Assembly: GCA_030141605.1 (NCBI GenBank)
Contig: JAQGDQ010000244.1
Coordinates: 186,001-250,000 of the forward strand
Length of the DNA: 64,000 nucleotides
Direction: 5' to 3'
Source: Tubiluchus corallicola
Lineage: Eukaryota > Priapulida > Priapulimorpha > Priapulimorphida > Tubiluchidae
The notes beneath the pieces were generated by a model. It did not search any database. It was not told the DNA's origin and saw only the letters and a list, made by a program, of their open reading frames with translations. The translations under genes and the position numbers were made by a program. Below are positions 56,201 to 64,000 of this stretch, piece by piece. Position 1 is the first letter of the stretch, and each line of letters opens with the position of its first letter.

Positions 56201-59200
56201 TCTGTAGCACTATCAAAACCGACTGACGATTCTACAGCAGGTAAAGTCTGTTACCCGATTCTGTAATTATTTGGTTTTATGTTAAGATACATCCGACGCA
56301 ACCAGTGCAGTTTAGATGCAGTTTCTCCATGCACATATTTAACCTTTTCACTATGGAAGGCAACACGCTGCGCCTATGTTTTCCGTGCAAGGGACGGAAG
56401 GCGGTAGACTGCCGCCCAAGCTCTGTGCTAAGCGCAGTCACCCAGGCCTGTTTATTTCACTGCTACAGTAAATTTTAACAGCCTTTGGATTTTAACAACA
56501 ACAACAACTACAAGTAACCCTAGCCAGCCAATCAGCGTCTGAAGCCAGGTGCATTCCTTAATACTGTACTGTATGGTATTATGTTCCCATACAAAATCAC
56601 TTGTAGATCATTGATGAAATATATGTTTAGTTGATTGTTCTGCATTTTTATAAAATGATGGCATATTATTGATTAATATTGTCTTTTGTGACACTGCTTT
56701 TGAAATATATGTATATGCATAAGTATGGGGGTGTGCACGTGTGTGTGTGTGCGTGCGTGCGTGTGCGCGCGCGTGTGCATGCATGTATGTATGCTTGTAT
56801 ATGTGTGCATGTGTAGAAATGAAACTGATATTTAATATCTGTACTTAATAACAGACAACTACCGTATATACGTGTTTACAAGTCAGCCTTATGTACAAGT
56901 CGATGTGCATTTTGAGATCAAAAAGTGCATCATTTTATGTATTACCTGTGTACAAGTCGACCATAAAATATTAAGGTCTTGCAGAGTAAATGATGTCAAC
57001 AATGGCCGAGTAATAAATCAATAGCCTACTGTGTTAGTGTGTAAGACGCATGCAAGCGCTTGGCCAAGTATTAAGTATATACGGTATGTGCTTATTTACA
57101 AAATTCTGTTTTAGTAACACACCACAAGAAGTTATTGTCAAATGTGCAAAAAGTCAGTCTGGCCCAGTTAAAAAGCAACTACATAGTAAAAGGGTTAATA
57201 ATACTAATACTAATTTTGTTCATAAGTACACATTTAAACATAATTACAATTACGTGAAAGCACAGAATAGATAAAAACCTTGAAATGTCACAATACGTTC
57301 AATTCTAACTTTTTGCAGCTTGTTCTAGGTAATGGTTCATTCATTCAGTTAACCTGAGTGAATATATGGAAGTTTTTCATTTGTTTTTTTATATATAAAA
57401 ATGTTGACAGAAACTGGCAGTATTGATAAGTGTTGGTTTTTCATATATATATATATTGGCTGTTCCGTGTGGTTATAATACATCTTAGAAGACTTACTTT
57501 GAATGGTTTTGTCTAATTGTTTTGTAGAAATTTTGTTTGGAATGGTAGAACTGTTCTTTGTCGTTTTTATTTTTATGATATAGAAATTCAAAAAGATTAC
57601 TTTCTGGTGCAGATAACTGTTGTATAAAACGTCTTATGAATTGTTTTATAACTGTCACATAAAATGTTAGTAACACCTGTTCAACATATTTATTTTTTTG
57701 ACTTAAAAATAATAATAATAATCTTTATTTAAAGTCGGCTTTAAAGTCTTTGGTATGGCCCGGCCGCTGGTTCGAACTCACGACCTCAGTCGTCTGTACT
57801 GACTTGCAAATGTGTTTCGCCTTTTTTTGCATTGAAACTGCACTGTGTTATATGTGAACTTTAGCTGGTCCAGCATATTAATAGGTGTTTGTTGTTTTTT
57901 TTTGTAAAACTTGTAACTGAATTGTTAATCTTGATTATTTTTGCATTGAATTAATGACTTTGAAACTGTAAACTTTTTGACTGTGCAGTAGAAACGTGAA
58001 ATAACGTTATTAATTTCAGATAAACCTCTGCCAGGAAACAAATTCTATTATGCTAGACAACAAGGTGATGTAGACTACGTCGACACTAAAGAAGATACTA
58101 ATATAAAGGTACGTGCATCAGTACACTTAGTCATTTTATGTTGACTTCACAAACAAATGTTAACATGGAAGTTGAAAATTTTTAGAGTTTTTATGAATTT
58201 TTGTTTTTTTTCGTAATAATTTGTTTAAAGGTAATAAATAGGCAACTTAGAAACATCATTGATTCAATCGGTATTATTAAGCAGTAAAATAAATCCAATA
58301 TGCTAATTCACGTGTTTTTCCCTTTAACAAAATTCATGCGTCGTATTTTTCTAAATTTTAGTGATAACAGTAAAATAAATCCAACATGCTAATTCACGTG
58401 TCTTTTCCTTTAATAAAATTCATTCTTCATATTTTTCTAAGTTTTAGTGATAACGGTAAAATAAATCCAACATGCTAATTCGCGTGTCTTTTCCTTTAAC
58501 AAAATTCATTCGTCATATTTTTCTAAGTTTTAGTGATAACAGTAAAATAAATCCAACATGCTAATTTGCGTGTCTTTTCCTTTAATAAAATTCATTCTTC
58601 ATATTTTTCTAAGTTTTAGTGATAACGGTAAAATAAATCCAACATGCTAATTCGCGTGTCTTTTCCTTTAACAAAATTTGCTGTTACTATGACTTGAATT
58701 CAATTTGTTCTGTTTTGCTAATACATGAGCATTCGAAGCTGAGATCTAACCAGTCGCCATGTTAATTAATTCTTTAGTGACTCACCGATTAGTTTTTGCT
58801 TTTTTCAGTGTTACCTGTGTTCAAAGAAGTTCTCCAATAACGTCAAATTCATGGAGCACTGCCACGGTCACATAGACCGCGATCATTCCCATGTCACAGA
58901 TCTCTCGGATTTGACGACGTGCAAACAGTGTTTCCTCAAGTTTGACACTCCGTTTGAAATGCAGAATCATTACGATGAGGTACGCGACGTCATCTTTGAG
59001 AGTAATATTATACAATTTACATTATTCTGTGTAGCACGTCTGCACAGGTAGCAGAATGCTGATGCAGTAGGTCCTTGTTTAACGACGTTAATGCGTTCTA
59101 GCAAAACGCGACGTTAAGCGATGCCAAGACTTCCATAGAAAGTAATGTAAAAGAATTGGGATACGTTCCAGAGGCAAAAATCAATGCTGTTTAGATCATG

Positions 59201-62200
59201 TAACTAAAACATTTAAGAGTTTTACTCATATTTCTACTGATCAATTTCTTTCTGCTTAATTGAAACCACCTTTATTGAATTGAACACGGCCTTTAAAACG
59301 TGGCGTCTCTAAACAGGGAGTCGTTAAGCAAATACTAAGGTGTCGAATGATTGTGGTCGTTAAAACGTAGCGTCTCTAAACAGGGAGTCGTTAAGCAAAT
59401 ACTAAGGTGTCGAATGAACGCGGTCGTTAAAACGTAGCGTGTCTAAACAGGGAGTCGTTAAGCAAAGACTAAGGTGTCAAATGATGGCAGTCGTTTAAAC
59501 GTAGCGTGTCTAAACAGGGAGTCGTTAAGCAAAGACTAAGGTGTCAAATGAACGCGGTCGTTAAAACGTAGTGTCTCTAAACAGGGAGTCGTTAAGCAAA
59601 GACTAAGATGTCGAATGAACGCGGCCTTTAAAACGTAGCGTCTCTAAACAGGGAGTCGTTAAGCAAATACTAAGGTGTCGAATGAACGCGGCCTTTAAAA
59701 CGTAGCGTGTCTAAACAGGGAGCCGTTAAGCAAATACTAAGGTGTCGAATGATTGTGGTCGTTAAAACGTAGCGTCTCTAAACAGGGAGTCGTTAAGCAA
59801 ATACTAAGGTGTCGAATGAACGCGGCCTTTAAAACGTAGCGTGTCTAAACAGGGAGCCGTTAAGCAAATACTAAGGTGTCGAATGATTGTGGTCGTTAAA
59901 ACGTAGCGTCTCTAAACAGGGAGTCGTTAAGCAAATACTAAGGTGTCGAATGAACGCGGTCGTTAAAACGTAGCGTCTCTAAACAGGGAGCCGTTAAGCA
60001 AAGACTTATAGTAATAGTTTTCAGTCTTTTGCCAAGCATGTTTATTGCTGTTTATCGCTCTGTGTGTAAATAAGAAATACATTAGATTACACTCTTAATA
60101 CTGTCTCAGTTGCGTTTTCTTTTTAAAATTCTGTGAAGGCATGAAAACTTTGCTAAATTAGAAAGTCTGAAAAAATTTTGACTCTCCATGGGATTCGAAC
60201 CCAGGCCTTATGGGCAGCTATGCTAACAGAGGCACACTGACTTTTCAGACTGAAAAAATTATTCTATAAACCACTAGAGGTCTATTAACAGAGAATCGTA
60301 ATTCAAACCATATCAAGACATAATATAAGATTAATTCTTTAACTAATTATTAGCACTCTAATATTTTTCTTTGTATTTCTAAATACAATTTGTCTAAAGA
60401 TATTTTGTTTATTTAACACGGTGAATAGAAATACTAGAATTTATAAGCTGTCTGTGTACATTTTATTTATACTAAGCTTATAAGCTGATAAACAGGCATT
60501 TTTGCACAATTAGCATTGCAGTTCTTCGAAAGAACTGTTTTAGTCTCATGTTCAATACCTAAACATTAGAACTTTGAGTTGAACATTAGATCTTTGCATT
60601 TGGCATTTTGTATTCATATAGTTCAAGCCAGTTCTCAAGGTTGTTGTTTATTTTTTCCTACAGAACCATTCTAAAATGCCGTCGCTCATCTTAACGTGTA
60701 GAATTTGTGAGAAGACGTTTTCCAGCAGGCAGGGTCTCCTGAACCATTGTCAACTTATACATCAGCTCGGTGAAATGCCCTACATGTGCCAGCTGTGCAA
60801 GTATCGCTCTTCGTTGTATACGGACGTCATCGACCACTTTAAAAAGGTATCGTTTGTTGTCTGCCGATGCACGGTTTTAACGAAAATGTCTAAAGCAACA
60901 GTTCAAAAACGACAGTGTGTAGGATTTGTGCATTTGTCTTAGGATTTTTTAGTTTAAAGGACAAGAAAAGAGGTACATGAAGTGGGTTTCAGAAAAATGG
61001 CCGTAAAAATTTCATTGCTTTACAGCATTTTTATGCATATATCGTACTCGTGTTAAAAGGAATTTTTGTTTGTTTTCATTTGAAATGTCCCATAATACTT
61101 TTCCGCAGTCGCCATTACATGACATCATATATGCAAACGTAAATCAGGGAAAGAAAAGGAAATGTTAAATTACGTCCCAAAAAACTTTCCATGCAAATCT
61201 ATATTACTTAGCATTTCGCTTACCTCCTGGAAAGACTTATGTAACTAGAAAAAATAATTTAAAATGTTCATACCAATTGGTTAAACGTCGCTGGCTCACC
61301 CTCCAGGGTGCACCACTCACAAACCAAAGACGTATTGACAAAATACAGTAATTTAACATTTTACTTAGTTAGCAACAGGCGTACTACGAATGCTCTGATT
61401 ATTTTTTCAAACTTCACGCAATGTTATCTAAACTTGTTTCAAACAACCTACCATTGAAATGGCTGCGCCTAACAGTCATCGCGGGAGTTTAAATTTACAA
61501 GTTTTATACGGCGTTGCTGCCGACGCAAGCCCTCTGTGTAAAAAGGCAGTACGTAAGTGGTATAAAATGTCAAGACAAATTTTTTAAGCTTTATGTAAAT
61601 GGAGGGTTTTCTTGTGCTTTAATACTAAACAACTTAAATTGGCATATGTGAACGCACTCACTTTTGTAGAAGCTAAAATGAACAAGGTGTAAATGAAAAT
61701 CCATGTCCAGTTTTGGAACGTAGTTTAAAATATATAAGGTAAAATATAGTAAAAGGCAAAGTGTTGTTTTTAACAATGATTTACATTAAAAAATTACTGT
61801 CGCAGTGGCCTATTTTTTTATTTTTCTCGTCACGTGCTGTTGGTCATGTATATTTAGATGGGTGCCAGCACTTCTTTGAAAAGCATTGTACGTAAGTACA
61901 TAAGCATTGTACATGAGCGTTGTACCCGATCAGAAGAACACATCCCAATGATGAAGGCAGTCTCGTGAAATCACGCATTTGTCCAGCAATAACTTGAAAT
62001 TTGATACTTTATTAACAAATTTTCATGAACTCTTTCTCAGTTTAACACAACAGCACTGTATTTTGATTCTCTCATTTGTAAATGCAAAATGTTCGTTGAA
62101 AAATTTGTTTTTTTCGGCATTAATTTTCTGTGTTTCATAAGTAAGTTTTGGTTTCAGTTTCAGTAACATCTATAACAAGGACTGAATGGCAAGTTTGGCA

Positions 62201-63569
62201 GTCTCCATTGTCGTCTAAACAGTATTCTTTGTATGATTTATTTCGATCGATTATGCTTATGTAACTAATGCATCACGCATTTTAGGTTCATTTTGGTTGT
62301 TCCCGCCTAATGTGCACCTATTGCCTAGCTGTATATAATATGACTCCAAGGGCACCTCACCTGTTCATACAACATTTGACTCGACATCAAAACAGGTTTG
62401 TTTACTTATATCTCTTGTAACTCATTTCGGTTTAGTTTTATTGAACGGCCGGAGATACCAAGTGCCTCTTTGCAGTGTTGATATGATTAATGACGAAGTT
62501 AGCTGACGAAAGATGAAGAATTTTTTTGAAAAATTCCCGTAAAGATGTAATAAAAATAAGGATACTGCAGATATTATACTGTAGTTGTCTAGTATAACGT
62601 AGAAGGTGTAATACTCTAGTTGTTTTCTGACATAAATAATTTTTTAGGTTAATGGGCTTTTATTCAAAGGAATGTGACTTGCATTTAAAGGAAAACCACA
62701 CGATTGTTTAGACGTTGGTTCAAAATAAAGTATGCTCTAAAATATAGAAAACTACAACAACTTTTTTTAAATAAAAGCTTAGATTAAATAATAATTACCT
62801 CTGATACTTAAATTTTGTTGAACTTTCAAAGCTATGCGCGGCTCAACGAATCTACTAAGATTAGGAATGGTGCCTTTTTGTCACATTCGCGTGTTCAACA
62901 TGTGGGAGCAGTACAGTGATAAGCATGATCATGAACTGCAGTGTTTGCCTGTGGCATCAATGTGACGTAGAGTTCATTTTCCTGACATCAGCTTACGCAA
63001 ACATGCTTGACACGCTGGCAAGATGCCTGCCATTGCACAAACTGTAGTTAGCTTGTGGTGTAAGCGATAGCTGCGGATCGGTTGCCGTTAATTAACTTTC
63101 CAAGGTAATTTTTCAAATATAAGAAACAACTGCTAACTTTTATGGGCAAGAAAATGTATATTTTGGACAGCAAATTAAAGTGAGATTGAGTCTAATCAAT
63201 CGCCGGTTTTCCGTTAAAATAATTGACAGCTGCTAGAGGGAAGGGTTGTAGTTTCCTTTAATTCAGCCTATATCATAGTACTGCTAAAACAAGGGGTATT
63301 TGTGCAGTTTTATTAGTAAACTGCTTATCAATGCTAACGGGCTGTAGAATAAACTCGAAGTGTGACGGGTTCATTTTTACTGATCATGCCATTAATTGAA
63401 GTTATGCGACTGTTTGAGATTCAGATTATTTTTCACATTTATTTCTTGACACTTTGAAGGGGTGTGAAGAAGTGCAGCGCCTGCCGATTGACATTCATTT
63501 CAGTGCAAGATCTGAAACAGCACAAGACTGACTGCCATTCCATTGTTGGTAAACTAGATGATCCCGGAG
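42079..63569 (+). CDS. THAP / AT-hook / HTH / RFX-like / POGZ-ZNF280-type zinc-finger protein, 16 exons, 3' incomplete
   Basis: Predicted nuclear DNA-binding regulator, 1541 residues so far. Exons: 42079-44263, 45267-45748, 48262-48738, 48869-48916, 49942-50054, 50186-50325, 50470-50566, 51606-51626, 53488-53508, 54240-54454, 56079-56240, 58020-58108, 58809-58979, 60664-60846, 62286-62395, 63460-63569; all junctions keep phase. Order: THAP zinc finger (residues 7-95), tandem AT-hooks (about 330-398), acidic SIM-like motif EVIVLDEE (about 733), a second VEVIDE, Brinker/CENP-B-like HTH (about 1096-1148), two 7-residue microexons, RFX-like winged helix (about 1195-1263), third acidic motif DVICIDDEDE, then six C2H2 fingers of POGZ/ZNF280 type. 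ATG 42079 is chosen because an in-frame TGA lies at 42064 and Cys7 starts the THAP motif. The last exon ends at gtgagt and the gene runs off the window. The THAP exon could in principle be a separate gene; phase and absence of a new start argue against that. Confidence 0.78.
44264..45266. other. First intron of the THAP gene
   Basis: AT-rich with no repeat or exon recognised. Acceptor ttgctttgcag at 45266. Confidence 0.55.
45822..45920 (+). repeat. Dispersed repeat related to 13142-13250
   Basis: Aligns by eye with 13142-13250 (gaaataccgtaaaaagtgta; gcgtttctgata). Same orientation. Class unknown. Confidence 0.5.
46991..47513. mobile_element. hAT-type MITE in THAP gene intron
   Basis: Ends cagggatgagaattttctgc and gtcattctcatccctg are inverted repeats. 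Flanks caggcgtg (46983-46990) and caggtgtg (47514-47521) form an 8-bp duplication with one mismatch. The interior has a G/C-rich patch at 47400-47480 and no coding capacity. Confidence 0.85.
49258..49745 (+). repeat. 98-bp minisatellite, five copies, intronic
   Basis: Units of 98-99 bases (tatccaaggaaaccgttgct, gcacatcagtttggcctgcg, ttttccaaagtttcactaac, ttacaaaatggtttggg) are 90-95 per cent alike. They lie in the intron between exons 48869-48916 and 49942-50054. The open frames across them are incidental. Confidence 0.95.
49942..50325 (+). other. Exons encoding the Brinker/CENP-B-like HTH
   Basis: Exons 49942-50054 and 50186-50325 together encode RKNVSYSLRFKNVVVGYARR, then YDVPSASNAFSLPQDLIREW and MILEKKG. 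The pattern (Y-S-x-x-F-K-x-x-V-V-x-Y-A ... A...F....  .IREW) follows the BrkDBD/CENP-B/pogo class of helix-turn-helix. The intron falls inside the first helix. Assignment is by pattern only. Confidence 0.6.
50567..51605. other. Intron before microexon 1; contains a short dispersed inverted repeat
   Basis: AT-rich. The stretch 50845-50935 (cacaagaaaaccctccactt ... gccacttacgta) is the reverse complement of about 61540-61618. No other feature recognised. Confidence 0.55.
51606..51626 (+). other. 21-nt microexon 1
   Basis: Bounded by acceptor gatgctgcag and donor gtgagt, phase 2 on both sides. It encodes QKDAKV between a Trp completed from the upstream exon and a Trp completed by the next. Skipping keeps the frame. 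Confidence 0.5.
51787..53396. mobile_element. Possible Harbinger-like non-autonomous element between the microexons
   Basis: Left end ggcccgtgtctgacag and right end ggtgacacaggcc are short inverted repeats. TTA flanks both (51784-51786 and 53397-53399), as expected for the 3-bp target duplication of PIF/Harbinger elements. The 1.6-kb interior contains many imperfect catacggc/gccgtatg words and no transposase. Confidence 0.5.
53488..53508 (+). other. 21-nt microexon 2
   Basis: Bounded by acceptor cggcacgcag and donor gtaagc, phase 2 on both sides. It encodes EKESTY between two shared Trp codons. Same length, phase and terminal CTG as microexon 1, with a similar charged/Trp peptide. Confidence 0.5.
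54240..54454 (+). other. RFX-like winged-helix exon
   Basis: Encodes WLQQQFVPESKSAVMFSDVE, AFVKRKFGLSNITGMNLSRI, VCTAFPNATLKQQKLSPGNY and RSFFHGIAPRTA. The spacing of WL, V..S.V, a helix ending L..IV...FP and a terminal Y..FFHGI parallels the RFX DNA-binding domain (WL...V.RS.VY...FGK.VR..FP...Y.Y.GI), but the canonical RRLGTRG loop is not conserved. Fold assignment is inference. Confidence 0.5.
54965..56030 (+). repeat. 32-bp minisatellite, about 33 copies, intronic
   Basis: Unit agaagctattcaaacatatt followed by cagacatatccc, 32 bases, with a few units shortened (for example near 55385 and 55490). Since 32 is not a multiple of 3, each frame cycles through all three readings of the unit, and all three are open, giving overlapping pseudo-proteins of 76-387 residues. 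It lies in the intron between the RFX-like exon and exon 56079-56240. Confidence 0.97.
56079..56240 (+). other. Acidic/SIM-like exon
   Basis: Encodes SAEQAPQRNSDGSVRTEKAA and NDSDVICIDDEDEGTS. The V-I-C-I-D-D-E-D-E core has the form of a SUMO-interacting motif (hydrophobic core followed by acids). Similar cores occur in exon 45267-45748 (EVIVLDEE) and exon 48262-48738 (VEVIDE). Confidence 0.7.
56241..58019. other. Intron with (GT)n and SINE fragment
   Basis: A (GT/GC)n microsatellite lies near 56736-56790 and a deleted SINE copy at 57713-57790. Remaining sequence is AT-rich with no exon recognised. Confidence 0.55.
57713..57790 (-). mobile_element. tRNA-derived SINE, internally deleted copy 3
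   Basis: Minus-strand piece containing the tail (aataataatctttatttaaa on +), then a jump over most of the body to tttaaagtctttggtatggc and the B-box region ctggttcgaactcacgacct. The A-box end is missing. Confidence 0.8.
58284..58678 (+). repeat. 86-bp tandem repeat, about 4.6 copies, intronic
   Basis: Unit contains gtaaaataaatccaacatgc, taattcacgtgtcttttcct and tttctaagttttagtgataa. It lies in the intron just upstream of the first zinc-finger exon. Confidence 0.94.
59285..60005 (+). repeat. 67-bp tandem repeat, about 10.7 copies, intronic
   Basis: Unit aacgcggtcgttaaaacgta, gcgtctctaaacagggagtc, gttaagcaaatactaaggtg, tcgaatg. Two variants alternate (ttgtggtcgtt and cgcggccttt), suggesting higher-order units. 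A related unarrayed segment lies just upstream (59075-59175: gacgttaagcgatgcc, atagaaagtaatgtaaaaga), probably the source element. Confidence 0.95.
60175..60262 (-). repeat. tRNA-like sequence, probable SINE remnant
   Basis: On the minus strand, gcctgggttcgaatcccatg forms a perfect T-arm/B-box and is preceded at tRNA-like distance by ttagcatagctg. Acceptor-stem pairing is not evident, so this looks like a tRNA-derived repeat and not a functional tRNA. Related tgaaaaaatt words lie on both sides. Confidence 0.4.
60953..61625. mobile_element. Possible 0.67-kb TIR element in zinc-finger intron
   Basis: Left end tttaaaggacaagaaaagag and right end gggttttcttgtgctttaat are imperfect inverted repeats. 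The right-hand 85 bases recur, inverted, at 50845-50935, so the family is dispersed. No target duplication was established. Confidence 0.45.
61626..63459. other. Introns around exon 62286-62395: nothing further recognised
   Basis: Apart from the exon at 62286-62395, this is AT-rich intronic DNA with no repeat family or RNA gene that I can support. Confidence 0.45.
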
Positions 63570-63594
63570 GTGAGTAAGCTTTGTGGCACGTTCC

Positions 63595-63751
63595 GATGTA
63601 GAGACTTCTCTTTCAACTTGTTGCGCAACTTCTGCCTGTGAGTAAAGTTGCGCGTGTGGACAGTTTAGCAACCTTTCTCGCAATATATTGCAAACTCTGA
63701 GAGAGTTGTTGAGAGTTAAGTTGCCCAATAAGTTGTGAGAGAAGTTACATC
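63595..63751. mobile_element. Foldback MITE in the last visible intron
   Basis: Left arm gatgtagagacttctctttc-aacttgttgcgcaactt and right arm aagttgcccaataagttgtg-agagaagttacatc are inverted copies over about 40 bases. The interior also contains gttgcgc/gcaac words. Short, non-coding, typical of a MITE. Confidence 0.6.
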
Positions 63752-64000
63752 ACCTCGAATGTTGTTACTGGTGCTTGTGAAAGTTTCTTATCGAAGAATT
63801 TCATCCACTTCTTATTGCAAATTCCATAAATGAAAACTTGAAAAAATTGAAAATGCAAATGGAGGTAAATCTTGTGCTTAAAGGTCAAGAAGCTTACTTT
63901 ATGAAGTTTCAATTTTACACAAAAATGAAAAGAAAATGCTCTAGCTACAATTTTCTGAACTTTTTAACTTTTTCTTAATGGTTTATGCAAGAGAATGTCT
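63752..64000. other. Intron continuing past the window
   Basis: AT-rich; no exon recognised. The zinc-finger gene is expected to continue to the right. Confidence 0.4.

Larger units (their letters stand above)
58809..63569 (+). other. POGZ/ZNF280-type C2H2 zinc-finger exons
   Basis: Exons 58809-58979, 60664-60846, 62286-62395 and 63460-63569 encode six C2H2 fingers. They begin CYLCSKKFSNNVKFMEHCHG, CKQCFLKFDTPFEMQNH, CRICEKTFSSRQGLLNHC, CQLCKYRSSLYTDVIDHF, CTYCLAVYNM (with a longer linker to its His pair) and CSACRLTFISVQDLKQHK. GEMPYMCQLCKYRSS closely follows the GEMPYxCQxCxYRSS signature of POGZ and ZNF280 proteins. Two fingers are split by introns just before their last His (junctions 58979/60664 and 60846/62286). 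Confidence 0.9.

Noticed and set aside
59285-60005. Regular 67-bp repeats resembling a CRISPR array
   Set aside because: The repeats are contiguous with no unique spacers, and the locus is an intron of a eukaryotic gene.
60175-60262. Functional tRNA gene on the minus strand
   Set aside because: A good T-arm is present but no acceptor-stem pairing or convincing anticodon arm was found, so it is treated as a tRNA-like repeat.
63495-63728. 77-residue minus-strand open frame
   Set aside because: Antisense shadow of the last zinc-finger exon and a foldback MITE.

Overview
The window is from an AT-rich, intron-rich invertebrate animal genome. Coding sequence lies in short exons with GT/AG introns. 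Gene families are metazoan: a thioester protein, a PAN/F5-8C adhesion protein, a cathepsin F and a THAP/zinc-finger nuclear protein. The intervening DNA is full of microsatellites, minisatellites, tRNA-derived SINEs, LINE remnants, solo LTRs and hAT-type elements. Nothing fixes the species; a cnidarian or another early-branching or marine invertebrate is plausible, but that is inference.

Layout. (1) 1-11306, + strand: the 3' two thirds of a CD109-like thioester (alpha-2-macroglobulin family) gene, 15 exons, entering from the left edge. (2) 11307-19300: gene-poor. It holds a hAT MITE, two SINE copies in opposite orientation, a solo LTR with target duplication, one minus-strand terminal exon of an EamA/TMEM42-like membrane protein, and several tandem repeats. 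(3) 19358-28825, + strand: a PAN/apple plus F5/8 type C gene whose 5.9-kb first visible intron holds a 3.9-kb hAT-bounded composite with LINE pieces inside. (4) 28826-35020: repeat-rich, with a decayed L1/Tx1-like LINE on the minus strand interrupted by a block-structured pentamer satellite, a second copy of the hAT MITE, and a possible Ig-like exon on the minus strand. (5) 35082-36443, + strand: an intronless, intact cathepsin F-like gene with a cystatin-type N-terminal domain. (6) 36444-42078: non-coding. (7) 42079-63569, + strand, running off the right edge: a 16-exon gene joining a THAP zinc finger, tandem AT-hooks, SUMO-interacting-like acidic motifs, a Brinker/CENP-B-like HTH, two 21-nt microexons, an RFX-like winged helix and POGZ/ZNF280-type C2H2 fingers.

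The genes do not form one pathway. The thioester and PAN/F5-8C products are predicted to be extracellular, cathepsin F lysosomal or secreted, and the THAP/zinc-finger product nuclear. The most unusual item is the multi-domain THAP-RFX-POGZ-like gene with paired in-frame microexons. All exon boundaries were read by eye from splice sites and reading-frame continuity and need transcript support.
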